The position numbers and the translations under genes were made by a program. DNA of 64,000 nucleotides, taken from NCBI GenBank assembly GCA_049487715.1, contig CP150584.1, forward strand, positions 186,001-250,000, written 5' to 3'. The notes under the pieces are model-generated. The model was given only the letters and a program-made list of their open reading frames with translations. It searched no databases and was not told the DNA's origin. This document shows, piece by piece, positions 8,666 to 18,281 of this stretch. How positions within the stretch are numbered: position 1 is the first letter of the stretch; each line of letters begins with the position of its first letter. The DNA comes from Pycnococcus provasolii. Lineage: Eukaryota; Chlorophyta; Pseudoscourfieldiophyceae; Pseudoscourfieldiales.

Positions 8666-10222
8666 TTACTTCTTCGGCCTATGACTCACAGGAAAAAGGA
8701 AGGATGAGTTCGATCCGTCATTCTTCTCATTGACCACACTCGCCTGGAACGAACGCTTTCCCTGCTCGACATCGTCTTCAGAGGAACTATAGTCGAGTTG
8801 CAATTGACTCGCGTCCAACTCCCTCGCATCCGAAAACATGAGCCGCTCGATGTTTGTCATGCTCGGGCTGCGCCACAAGCTGGATCCTCGTATCGACCCT
8901 GGAGTCACGTCGCTGTTCACTGAGTCGCGTGTTTTGTCAACCGTCAAGTCACGGGAAGAATCCTGAACGCGCTCTGACGGTTCATGATCCACATCTCCCT
9001 CATTCATCTGCTCAATGAAGGAATCGTTCACCGTGCTCAACCCAGCCCTTTTGCGCTTGCCGTGCCATTTAATCACCCAGTACTTTGCCACAGTACTCAC
9101 ATCGTGCTCTCGGAAAGGCGCAACCATCATGTCGTCTACGTTATGGAGAATTTCAGAGTTCGCCTCCTCGCGAGACTTAGCATACACCACGATCGGGAAC
9201 TGGCGAATGAGCGGCATGAAGAACTCCGTCTCGTGCTTCTGGACGAACTTGACATCCACGAACGTGAAGGCGTACTCGCACGGCTCCGCGACTCTCAGCG
9301 TCTGCATCGCCGACGCGATGGTTTTCCTGAAAACGACGTTCATTCCGCATGCTGAAAACCTCTTTTGCCAGAAAGACACCACGGCGTTTGCGCTCGCAGC
9401 TGGGCCGATGAATAGCACTTTTGGTCGGATCTCACCCTTGCTCGAGTCCACGAATCCCTTGCTCGTTTGGGAGATGATGCCCATCTCGGCGAGCGGGTAC
9501 AGAATGCGCCATCGCAGGCTCCATCCGACGGCGGCATAGACGTGCTTCGTGATGATGTCGAGAATGCGCACGATGATGTTGTGCGCGACGGGGTTAATCA
9601 GCGCCCAGCCTTCCGGCCCGAGGTTGAACGTCAGGCCGAAGCCACCCCACCCACCGAAGAAGCAGAACATCAACACGTAGAGGTGCCCTCGCGCCTCCTC
9701 GGGGAAGTCTTTGAAAGCCTTGACAAAGATTTGTCGAACTCGCCAGAAGAGGAACATGGCGAAGCATCCGCCAAGCAGGTGGAAGAATGCCTTGTGAGCG
9801 TCGTCTATGCACATGGCCGCCGTCAGGCCGCAAAGCGTGACGCACTGGAAGACTCCGACGAGTTGCATGGCCCTGAACGTGTCGTAGTTCGCCTCTCCTC
9901 TGAGGTTGGAGAGGTGTAAGAGCAGCACAGGGCACGTTATGAGGTACCCCGCGAGTCTTACCCACGGCACACTGCGTCCTTCTTTCATACCTTCCACCCG
10001 AATTCGCGCGGGTACGTGGTTTCCAAGCACGTGGTAAATACCACTTAAGATGAAACTAGTCGCGCATACAAAGATCACTTCCCACTTGCACCTCTTGAAG
10101 GAGTAGTGGTAGAGGAAGAACGATAAGAGCAGCAGGAATCCAAGTAAGGATGCGTAGTTTAAGACGTCGTTCACAAAGTCCAACGTGGACGGAGACGGAG
10201 ACGGAGACGTCCCGGACGACAT
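8666..10222 (-). CDS. Channelrhodopsin with receiver-like C-terminal domain
   Basis: 518 residues from an ATG. Seven hydrophobic helices span about residues 18-240. Helix C reads LITCPVLLLHLSNL (channelrhodopsin: LLTCPVILIHLSNL), helix B CKWEVIFVCA, and the helix E-F region FNLGPEGWALINP. Helix G carries LDIITKHVYA, with retinal Schiff-base Lys226 and Asp222 four residues before it. Cys97 matches the ChR2 DC-gate cysteine (C128), Arg89 matches R120 and His103 matches H134. The main counterion position (ChR2 E123) is Gly92, and ChR2 E90, K93, E97 and E101 align with Ser56, Leu59, Tyr63 and Gly67. Loss of these acids is seen in anion channelrhodopsins, so anion conduction is suggested but not proven. 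Residues about 266-380 resemble a response-regulator receiver fold (VLFIG, AFTFVDV with possible Asp323, PIVVYAK) lacking the acidic pair and the beta-5 lysine. The tail is polar and Ser-rich. Confidence 0.9.
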   Translation of the reverse strand: MSSGTSPSPSPSTLDFVNDVLNYASLLGFLLLLSFFLYHYSFKRCKWEVIFVCATSFILSGIYHVLGNHVPARIRVEGMKEGRSVPWVRLAGYLITCPVLLLHLSNLRGEANYDTFRAMQLVGVFQCVTLCGLTAAMCIDDAHKAFFHLLGGCFAMFLFWRVRQIFVKAFKDFPEEARGHLYVLMFCFFGGWGGFGLTFNLGPEGWALINPVAHNIIVRILDIITKHVYAAVGWSLRWRILYPLAEMGIISQTSKGFVDSSKGEIRPKVLFIGPAASANAVVSFWQKRFSACGMNVVFRKTIASAMQTLRVAEPCEYAFTFVDVKFVQKHETEFFMPLIRQFPIVVYAKSREEANSEILHNVDDMMVAPFREHDVSTVAKYWVIKWHGKRKRAGLSTVNDSFIEQMNEGDVDHEPSERVQDSSRDLTVDKTRDSVNSDVTPGSIRGSSLWRSPSMTNIERLMFSDARELDASQLQLDYSSSEDDVEQGKRSFQASVVNEKNDGSNSSFLFPVSHRPKK

Positions 10223-11273
10223 CGATCTTGAGGAGAGGGATGGCGAGCGAGAAATGGATCCAGGGACGCCGCCGGGAAGATTCGATTTCGATTTCGATTT
10301 CTACGGAGGAGGAGTTCGGAGAGAGGCAACTAACTGGAGGTGGCCTCGGATTAAGCAAACTCAATCAAAAAATCACAAAAAGATAAAAAGATAAAAATCA
10401 AATCCAATTTAGTTCTTATGAGGAAGATTCCACACTTACTTCCTAGTCCTTCGCCTATTAGGCTGGTATAGCTTGCTTAGAGAGTCGAGCTCACAGGGCA
10501 CGGTCAGACCACTCAGACGGTACGTACCAGCGGCATGCCTTGCAAGAGTGCCTCCCTCATGGAGTGCCTCCCAATGCCAGTGGCCTTCCCGATGATCGGG
10601 GCTTGCCGGCTTGGGAGCTGGGAGGTGGCAAGCTCGCCCAAATAATAGGAATACAGCTGCTATCACTAAGTTAAGTTTAGTGGCAAACGGCTTGAATCAA
10701 ATATGCACTGTAACACAACTATCCCTACTCGCCCAAAACAACAAGTCAACAAAGGGATCCCGTAGGGTAGTCTAGGCTTACATTCACGTGTATCAAGGTG
10801 GTCAACAGTACTTGCCCAGACGTCTCCCTCAGGAACCATGGAACCCTGCCTCCAGGCATTTCCCCACGCATTGCCTGGCAGGAACGGCAGGGTCCGAATG
10901 ATGTTTTCCGTTCGTAGCATTGTGTGTCGTCACACAAGGCAGTTGGTGACCTTAAAGGACGTCAAGAGGGACTAAAGGCGAGACAATAAGGGATGCGGTC
11001 TGCGGGTGGTTTGCAAGGGTAGCCATCCCATCCGTGATTCCGTGGGACCCGTTCCCGATGGCACTTACAGTATGCCGAGCCCATCCAATGATCCAAGCAG
11101 AATCGTCGGCAAGGCAAGCCTAAACCCCTAAACCCCTAGTCTAATAAGGTGACCTAAGGACTAAGGTAACAACAGACGCTGATTTGAGTCGGATTCCAAT
11201 TAGGGGTTCGAGAGCGAGGAGTTTGAAACCGGCACGGTAAAACGGCGGCGGACTCGGAGGAAGATTACGCGCC
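10223..11273. other. 1-kb intergenic region, no gene supported
   Basis: This contains a short tandem echo (AGTGCCTCCCTCATGGAGTG and its neighbour, about 10540-10575), a CCCCTAAA/CCCCTAG array at about 11119-11140 and TTAGGGGTTCG at about 11202-11212 just upstream of the F-box start. Two minus-strand open frames (10436-10666 and 10666-10920) show no domain or bias that would support them. Confidence 0.5.
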
Positions 11274-11716
11274 ATGCCGGATTCCAACTCCTCGGGTGAA
11301 CCCAGATTCTATGGCGGCCAAGGCGTGTCAGCATCAGCAGCAGCCTCTGCATCATCACAGCCGTGTCATCTTTGCAGTCTTCCGTCGAATTGCCTTGCTT
11401 TAGTTTTGACCTTTTTATATAAATCTGTATCGTCTTTGCGATCTTTGGAGGAATGTTGTCGTTTTTTTCACTTGTTTCTTGACGCGGAAGACGCCTTCTT
11501 TGCGGCAACTCGCCTTAATCCTGCACTCAAACACATTGCTGGAGTATCCATCCTGACTGTCAGCTTAGCCGCTGCGTCACCCATGCAACGTGCGGGAATC
11601 GTGACGTTCAAAGAGTCTGTCGCTGACCCGCGACGCGCGTGCAAGAAGCGACTAGCGGCGCTTAGCGAAGTCGCACAAAGAAAAGCCGAAAGAGTTGGAA
11701 CCGACCTTGAAGATAC

Positions 11717-11750
<34 letters not shown>

Positions 11751-12641
11751 CGTGACGACGACGACGACGACGACGAAGACGCGAATGCACAACACGCAGT
11801 CTTCGTCGCTGATGGCGTGCAAATACCGCTAGGAAGCAGGAGCGCATTCACGTATGACTCAGAGGAGGACGGTGACAAAACGACACAGAACCGTCCAAGG
11901 GAACGAGCGAGCATAGCGGCCGAGCTGACGGGAGCGTACGGCATTCATCAGCCAGGTGGGCCGTTTGACCTCATGCTCACGGCACACGCACTCGACGCCG
12001 CGCCAACGCCACGGGCATACCAAAGAAGACTCGCCATGGGCGGATATGCGTACTGCCTTCGGCTGTACACGGACGTTTGTCTCGTCAGTGACATACGAGT
12101 GAGACTTCTGCCACCAGTGGGCATTGACTCCAACAACTCGCTGTTCGAAACGCCACCAACAGTGTATGCCTGCGTTGGCCTTGAAGAGAGCGAATTTCGG
12201 GCGAGGGCAAGAGACCTTTACCGCCGAAGAAACGAGGCGTTCCACGACGAGCAACAGGCACATGCAGATAATCCGCAAGCACTCGCAAATTGGTTGCCAC
12301 CGCCACCTTCGCAGCCTGCTGAGCCTGGCGCCACAACCGCAACGGGGGCATCGGGCGCAAATGCATCGTCGCAGGAATCTTGCGATGATGGGTTAGGTGG
12401 CTATGAAAATGGTATCGTGTGGCGATTATTGCCGGACGCGACAACGAGCTCGCTTCTTGTATACACACCTTCCAGGCCAATCTTATGCACGAATGGCGCC
12501 GTTGCTCTTACGTTGGTCATTGACAACGACGGATGGAGCGAGGCGACAGGAATTGATTACGTTGGTGTGAATGGAGTCCCGCTCTACGGTTTCAAAGCTG
12601 GCGAAGACGGAACGCTGTCGTATGACACACGTGTAATTTAG
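11274..12641 (+). CDS. F-box protein
   Basis: 455 residues from an ATG. After a Ser/Ala-rich start, residues about 35-80 (CHLCSLPSNCLALVLTFLYK, then a leucine/phenylalanine-rich helical stretch) fit an F-box, the SKP1-binding motif of SCF ubiquitin ligases. An acidic low-complexity stretch of Asp/Glu occupies about 147-170 and is encoded by a GAC trinucleotide tract. The C-terminal 280 residues alternate short hydrophobic strands with loops and end in YVGVNGVPLYGF. They look like an all-beta substrate-binding domain, but I recognise no named family. Many F-box proteins pair with exactly one such variable domain. The gene converges with selU 45 bp away. Confidence 0.68.
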
Positions 12642-12685
12642 ATTGAGAGATATAAATTATTTGATTGAAATATAATGTTTTACTA

Positions 12686-14275
12686 TCAATGGTCTTCGCC
12701 TTCCTCGTCGCTCGCGTCGTCTCCATTCGCGCATGCTGCATCGGCGGGGGCTTCCGCCGTTGTCGGCGGCGCGACTTCCATCGCCTTGCATTGTGCCACG
12801 AATTTTGTAACAGCATCAGGCTCAAGGCTATCGAGAGCAAGCTCTGTGAGCGATACGCCGCGTCCCTCGATCTGCGACAGGTGCGTGTGATTGTACCTTG
12901 GGTCGTAATGCTCCACAAGAAGGCTCTCAACGAGCCGTTCCCACTCGCCCGCATCAGTCATCGCACACCATTCCTCGTACGTCGCCTTCGACACGTGACT
13001 GCCAACGAGGCTTCCAAGAAGTCGCTTTAACAGTGCTGGTCCATCTGGATTCGAGTCAGTCAGGTGCTCGTACTCGCGCATCGTGTGTTTGACGCGACTT
13101 GCCATGGGCACCTGCAGGTGCAACCTTGGCGCGACGCGGAGCACGGTGAACAGCGCCTTGGGAACCTGGCAGTCGCCAACCTTCTGCGCCTCGCTTTCTA
13201 CCCACACGGTGCGTGGTGCATCGGCTGTTTTCTCAACGAGCGAGAGCAGTTCGTCGAGCAACAAGGTCTCGAAGCGTTTTTGACACGGCTGCGGCTCAAG
13301 GTGCTGCTCTTCTCCGCGAAGCCGAGCCACCATCGCCTGACTCGTCGGAACATCTCTCCGCCGTGGAGGTCGACCTAGAACGCTCCCGCGGTGATTTGCA
13401 AGTCCTTCGAGGTCAAGCGTGAGCTCACCGGCATCACGCAGCGCATGCAGCAGCTGCGTCTTGCCGCTCCCTGTTGGTCCAGACAGCGACCGAAAGCGAA
13501 GGTTGGAGTGAAACGGTAATGTCTGCAACCGCTCCATAACTGCCGCGCGGTACGCCTTGTATCCTCCACGTAGCACCGCCGTCCGATATCCGACGCGGCT
13601 GAGTATGTGAGCAAAGCTGTTGGAACGCTCGCCGCCACGCCAGCAATACACAACAGGCCGCCACGACTTTGGCGCTGCGGCGAACATCTCCGTGCGCAGA
13701 TGTTTTGCCGTGTTCTCGCAGACATATGCCGCGCCCACTTTACGCGCGTCAAACGGAGATGTCTGCTTGTAAAGCGTTCCAACTTCCGCGCGTTGCTCGT
13801 CGGTCATCACGTTGCAGTTGACTGAGCCGGACACTCGGTCCTCCGCGAACTCGGAGGGGCTGCGCACGTCGATGATGGCGTCGAACGTTCCCCTCAGCGC
13901 CCCAATGAGTTCCGTCGCGTCGACGTAGTACGGTTCGTTGCGCACCTTTCCCTCTTGCTTCCCCTTTTTAGTACTATCCGGGTTATCTCCTTTCTTCGAC
14001 CTCTTCGGTGGAGGCGGCGAAGGCGAACCCAACCCACCTGAATGATCATTTTCACTTGGAGCTGGCGCAGAACCAAGCGGCGAAGGACTTGCTTGGTTGC
14101 CAACGGATGCTGCACCCAGGGGTGGTGCCATGAGGAAGAGACGCCTTTGATAACAAGGATGCAAGCGCGAGAAAGACAGAGACAAAGACGACGATGAGAC
14201 GACACGGGTCACGTCTTTGCGACAGTACGGCCAATGACGAGTGCAGAGTCGCAACTTACCACGACTCGCCAACAT
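12686..14275 (-). CDS. selU: tRNA 2-selenouridine synthase (rhodanese + P-loop)
   Basis: 529 residues from the ATG at 14275 (the frame extends to 14398 with no ATG; a second candidate at 14131 gives 481). SelU/MnmH replaces sulfur by selenium in 2-thiouridine at the tRNA wobble position, through a geranylated intermediate. The rhodanese domain has the active-site loop YCWRGGERS, catalytic Cys211 by this start. It is followed by the family P-loop SGPTGSGKT and the downstream WVESEAQKVG region. The sequence after the 14275 start (LASRGKLRLCTRHWPYCRK) is basic and Ser-rich, as in an organelle presequence, so initiation at 14275 versus 14131 might separate organellar from cytosolic forms; this is inference. 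It shares the window with a selenocysteine gene, SELENOK, consistent with an active selenium metabolism. TTAGGGGTTAGG lies about 125 bp upstream. Confidence 0.9.
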   Translation of the reverse strand: MLASRGKLRLCTRHWPYCRKDVTRVVSSSSLSLSFSRLHPCYQRRLFLMAPPLGAASVGNQASPSPLGSAPAPSENDHSGGLGSPSPPPPKRSKKGDNPDSTKKGKQEGKVRNEPYYVDATELIGALRGTFDAIIDVRSPSEFAEDRVSGSVNCNVMTDEQRAEVGTLYKQTSPFDARKVGAAYVCENTAKHLRTEMFAAAPKSWRPVVYCWRGGERSNSFAHILSRVGYRTAVLRGGYKAYRAAVMERLQTLPFHSNLRFRSLSGPTGSGKTQLLHALRDAGELTLDLEGLANHRGSVLGRPPRRRDVPTSQAMVARLRGEEQHLEPQPCQKRFETLLLDELLSLVEKTADAPRTVWVESEAQKVGDCQVPKALFTVLRVAPRLHLQVPMASRVKHTMREYEHLTDSNPDGPALLKRLLGSLVGSHVSKATYEEWCAMTDAGEWERLVESLLVEHYDPRYNHTHLSQIEGRGVSLTELALDSLEPDAVTKFVAQCKAMEVAPPTTAEAPADAACANGDDASDEEGEDH

Positions 14276-14534
14276 ACAAAAACCACCACCCTCAGAGGGA
14301 GCCGGAAGAAGAGGATAGAATGGCGGCGTGCCAAAGCGCCCAGACCGAAACCTCTTTTCTATTTTTATTTTCGAAAACCCCAACTCCAAGCCATTCAATT
14401 AGGGGTTAGGAAACGCGGTGCCTTTGGTTTTCTGTTAATTTATATTTTTTCTCGAAGCCTTTGGTATTAAGGTTATCGTAGTTACTGTAAGTAGTCCCTT
14501 GAATTACTTCTTTTAAAAATAAAGCTCGCTCGAT

Positions 14535-17500
14535 CTATGCCAGTTTCATCACGATATCCTCGTCGTCCTCATCGTCATTCACGCAGCTCGGCCAGTGCGA
14601 GTTGCGCGTGTGCGCGCACACCAACGTACCACAGCAGTGGCTCGATTGCGAACATAACTCGCGACTCCGCCGGCACGAGCCGTCGTGCTCCTTGCCGGTG
14701 AGCAAGTTGTGCAGCTTTGGCTCCGAAACTCCATTCTCGGCGAGAAGCTCGCGACGTCTCGACTGCACTTCATTTTTAACGCCCTCTAAGATTGGACCGG
14801 AGTAAAATGGCATCACCACACGCAAATTCTCGTTTGGCAAGCTGTCCCTCGAACACGCGAGTCCAGACGCAAGCTCGAAGGGATTGTCAGGCAGTTGGTT
14901 AGTCGGCGGTCCTCCAACTGCTGACACGCCATTCGCCACGAGATTGTTCAAGAAATCGCCAGCATCATTCGCAAGGTCGATCATACTCATCTTGGTGCTT
15001 TCAGGATCATAACCTACATATGCCATGATGGCGCCAGCCTCCGGTGGAATGTATTGGGATGCAAGGTCGTAAAGCCATTTCCCAAACGGCTGGCTGGCAG
15101 AGTTGGGAATGAAGTCTGTCTCCAAAACGTTGGGATTGTAATCGGGGTAGTTCCACCGGAACAACGTAGAATCCTGGATTTTGTAGGACATTCCACTATC
15201 ACCTCCATCTACCGATGGCGATTTCAGCTTGATTTGCGCCTGTGGCCAACGTGCTACCACATACCCACCGCCGACGAAGTATTCTCCATCTGCATCGGAT
15301 GTGCACTTCGCAGCCTCCCCAAAATCAGCCAGGGGGTACTTGTAGTACTTGTTCTGTGTCTGCAGCTCCTTTTCGATTTGGGTAGGTGTCATACTGGACC
15401 CGCTGCCAACATTCGACTCCGCAAGCATATCGAAGCCCAAGGCGAGAACGTCATGTTTGTAGTCAACATCTAGCTCGAAACAGAACGATGCCAAACATGC
15501 ACCAACCGTTGCACCTAGCTCAATCTCAAATGCCATAAACGCGTGACCAGCAACCGATCCCGAGTTCACGCGAATGCCCGTCTTTCCTTCTCGCGAAGTG
15601 TCGATAAGAGCCTTGACCTCGCCAGTTGCAACGTCCACCATAATCTCTCCATACGCACGGAGTGCTGCCTCAATTTCAACGTTATCCGCAACAAACTTGA
15701 AGCTGTACGGCAATCGAAGAATCATCTTAAGCGCAATCTTCACGGACATGGCCGTGGCGATCCCGAATTCATGATCGAAGTTGATTGTCGGAACGTTGAA
15801 CTCCCGCATCAGATCGCCGCTTTCATCGACGATGAAGTGCAACTTTTGCCGGAAATTCAAGTCAACTCCCACCTTGGCTGAAACTGGCAGCGATTTGAAC
15901 CAAACGAGATTGGTGATGTCTGACAAGGAAAAGTCGAGAAGCTGCCTCCGCTCCGTTGTGTTCGTACCAGTCGCTGGAGGAGCTTTCTTAATTCCGTAGA
16001 GGTTGTGCATTGTCTCGTTGAGGATGTCCGTCGTAACGTTATGAAGGATCTCCTCGAAGATTTCCCTTTCGAAAGGGGTTGCCGTGTGGTGAAGCATCAG
16101 CTTGCGAATGTGCTGAATTGTGCCCGCAGATGAGGGCAAACCCTCAAGAACTGACTGCAGAGCGCGTCGGCGGCCCTGCATAATCGCGTCGCGAGCATCA
16201 TAAATCTTCTTGTGAGTAGCATCCATGTTGTTTTTTATTGCTTCGACGGTAACGCCGATTTTATCAAACTGTTCCTTTAGCGAGTTCCTGGCACCACTGC
16301 CAAAGATATCCTCAACGAAATTCAGGATCTGGGTTTCAAGATCCTGGTACATTTTGACAAGAGCTGAGGGAATTTCCTTGAGCATCATCTCGGCTATCTT
16401 GTTCACGATATCTGCGATTGGATTGTTGACGAGAATGTCATTTAACGTTCTCTGAACGGCCCGGTTGTCCACGACGACCTTATTGAGCAACAGTCCTGCA
16501 CAGTTCTCGTTACGCGGCATCTTCATCGAAATGACTGTGTTGCCATCAGGCGACGTGTACTCGAGGGTTGCCATCGCATTCGTTTTGGGCGACATGCAGA
16601 TTCGCTTTTCCTCGTCAAGATCAATCCACTGCATTAGCTCTGCATTCATTCTCGTGAGGAAGGATTTCGTCTCGTCCATCACGGTGTCGTAGAGCGAAGT
16701 GAAAGTGCTCTGAATCATCTCATCGAGTCGCCCTCCAGAGAATGGCAGCCAGTCGACATTGTCCGCCATGAATTCGAGAAAGTCGCCCAGGTATGTCATC
16801 GCGAGATTCTTGAGATCGTTCACGATACCTTCAATATTCATCTGCTTGAACAGAAAGTCGATGACGCTGCCGATAACGTCGAGGTCAACTCCCAGATCCG
16901 CCGCCACTTCGTTCACACCTTTCGCAACATGCTGGACGATCTCTTCCGCCTTCTGTCCAACGCAGCTTACCGGATCAGGATCTGTCGGGCAATTCGTCAC
17001 CATGTCTCTGCCCGTGTTGACCACATTCGTCACGGTTTCAACGACGGTTGTAACGACGTTCGAAACGGTATTGACAACTGCCTTTGCAGCTTTTTTAACC
17101 CACCTTGCGGCCTTCCCCCAAAACAACAATTTGCGCTCAGCGACGTGCTTCGACGTCGACGCGGGCGTGTGTCCGAACTGCACGTGCTGCTGCCCGTGCG
17201 CGGCGTGCGCTTGCGCCGCCGTTCGTGGCTTTGGCCTGTCCATGATAATCACGTGGCGATCCCTAATAAGCTCCGCCGTCTTGTTCGCGTCCATCGACAG
17301 CCACGCGCGTTCGATGGGGTCCACCATGTCGAGCAGCTCGCGGCGCACACGGGCCACCTCGGCGACGTGTTCCTCGTCGGCGCTGCTCAGTTTTCGACGG
17401 CCGTAGCCCATGCGGTTGGCAAACTCGATGTCGCCTCCCGTGAAGTTGAACATCTGCAGCTGCTCTGCGCCGTGCTCCGTGAGCAGCATGAAGTTCACAA

Positions 17501-18281
17501 CCACCTGCGGCGGCGTGACGTCGAACGTGTGCTTGAACACGAACAAGTACGAGAACTCCGCCTCGGTCGTCGTGAAGGCGAGGCGCTGCACGGTCACCTT
17601 CTTCTGCGGGTTCACGCCCTGCCTCGTCGTCACGCCCTTGACGCCGATGGACAGCACCTCTCCCTTGTGCGGGATGCTCAGCTTCTTCACGTCACCGAGT
17701 GCCTCAGGCGGCATTTCGAAGAGGTCCTTTAGGTCGAAAGGCTTGCGGTTCGACCTCACGAGGTCCGTCGCCACCGTCTTGCTCGACTTACGCGCTTTGA
17801 GGTTGGTGCGCTCTTCCGGATCTTTCTCGCTGCCCACACCTATGTCGGTGTTCGCAGCCTTGGCGGCTTTGCCCTCTTTGTTCTGAATCTCACCCGTTTC
17901 AGAAACTTGAATCTCCTTGCTAAGTTCCGTGATGGCGTATATTATGCCACCTAGCGTCGCGCAGACGATCATGAGCAGACCGAGCAAGATGGCGAAGATG
18001 CGCAGGAGCTGTCTGTTCGACTCTTGTCTCTTGATGGTTTTGTAGACGCCCGCGTGAAACTCATCCTTGGACAAGAAGCCGTCTCCGCTGCTGTCGAGCT
18101 TGCGCACCTCCTCCGCCATGGCCACGACATCGTCGCCGTCCTTGTCGTTCGTGTCGAGGAGTGCGTACACGGAGATGCCCTGCGGGTTGCGCAGCCAGAA
18201 GTTGGCCGACTCTTCGTTCTGACTCGCCTGCTGTTTCACTTCTTTGGGCATGTAGTTCCGCTTAATCGAAGGCGACGACAT
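14535..18281 (-). CDS. EF-hand type II membrane protein with knot-like cysteine tail (paralogue A)
   Basis: 1248 residues from MSSPSIKRNYMPKE; the frame opens five codons earlier, but the paralogue also starts MSSP. Cytosolic N-terminus with a canonical EF-hand loop (DSSGDGFLSKDE), then one membrane helix near residues 95-118 (IFAILLGLLMIVCATLGG), then about 1100 residues presumed extracytoplasmic. The ectodomain contains repeated dibasic RRxL-type sites (GRRKL, RRRALQ, RRQLLD, SRRRELL) and a beta-rich block shared with the gene at 20977 (GKTGIRV ... GHAF ... ACLASFCFELDV). It ends with C-x6-C-x5-CC-x4-C-x10-C (14583-14675) and an acidic tail. No named family is recognised for the large domain. 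A calcium-sensing cell-surface or secretory-pathway protein, possibly processed at the dibasic sites, fits the layout but is inference. Confidence 0.8.
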   Translation of the reverse strand: MSSPSIKRNYMPKEVKQQASQNEESANFWLRNPQGISVYALLDTNDKDGDDVVAMAEEVRKLDSSGDGFLSKDEFHAGVYKTIKRQESNRQLLRIFAILLGLLMIVCATLGGIIYAITELSKEIQVSETGEIQNKEGKAAKAANTDIGVGSEKDPEERTNLKARKSSKTVATDLVRSNRKPFDLKDLFEMPPEALGDVKKLSIPHKGEVLSIGVKGVTTRQGVNPQKKVTVQRLAFTTTEAEFSYLFVFKHTFDVTPPQVVVNFMLLTEHGAEQLQMFNFTGGDIEFANRMGYGRRKLSSADEEHVAEVARVRRELLDMVDPIERAWLSMDANKTAELIRDRHVIIMDRPKPRTAAQAHAAHGQQHVQFGHTPASTSKHVAERKLLFWGKAARWVKKAAKAVVNTVSNVVTTVVETVTNVVNTGRDMVTNCPTDPDPVSCVGQKAEEIVQHVAKGVNEVAADLGVDLDVIGSVIDFLFKQMNIEGIVNDLKNLAMTYLGDFLEFMADNVDWLPFSGGRLDEMIQSTFTSLYDTVMDETKSFLTRMNAELMQWIDLDEEKRICMSPKTNAMATLEYTSPDGNTVISMKMPRNENCAGLLLNKVVVDNRAVQRTLNDILVNNPIADIVNKIAEMMLKEIPSALVKMYQDLETQILNFVEDIFGSGARNSLKEQFDKIGVTVEAIKNNMDATHKKIYDARDAIMQGRRRALQSVLEGLPSSAGTIQHIRKLMLHHTATPFEREIFEEILHNVTTDILNETMHNLYGIKKAPPATGTNTTERRQLLDFSLSDITNLVWFKSLPVSAKVGVDLNFRQKLHFIVDESGDLMREFNVPTINFDHEFGIATAMSVKIALKMILRLPYSFKFVADNVEIEAALRAYGEIMVDVATGEVKALIDTSREGKTGIRVNSGSVAGHAFMAFEIELGATVGACLASFCFELDVDYKHDVLALGFDMLAESNVGSGSSMTPTQIEKELQTQNKYYKYPLADFGEAAKCTSDADGEYFVGGGYVVARWPQAQIKLKSPSVDGGDSGMSYKIQDSTLFRWNYPDYNPNVLETDFIPNSASQPFGKWLYDLASQYIPPEAGAIMAYVGYDPESTKMSMIDLANDAGDFLNNLVANGVSAVGGPPTNQLPDNPFELASGLACSRDSLPNENLRVVMPFYSGPILEGVKNEVQSRRRELLAENGVSEPKLHNLLTGKEHDGSCRRSRELCSQSSHCCGTLVCAHTRNSHWPSCVNDDEDDEDIVMKLA
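14583..14675 (-). other. Six-cysteine, inhibitor-knot-like module (paralogue A)
   Basis: Encodes C-x6-C-x5-C-C-x4-C-x10-C. The spacing fits the inhibitor cystine-knot pattern (C-C-CC-C-C). The paralogue keeps the same spacing except for one loop (x5), with mostly different residues between the cysteines, which points to selection on the disulfide frame. No toxin function is implied. Confidence 0.65.

Noticed and set aside
14583-14675. Calling the cysteine tail a toxin
   Set aside because: Cysteine spacing alone shows a knot-like scaffold, which many non-toxic proteins share; no activity is indicated.
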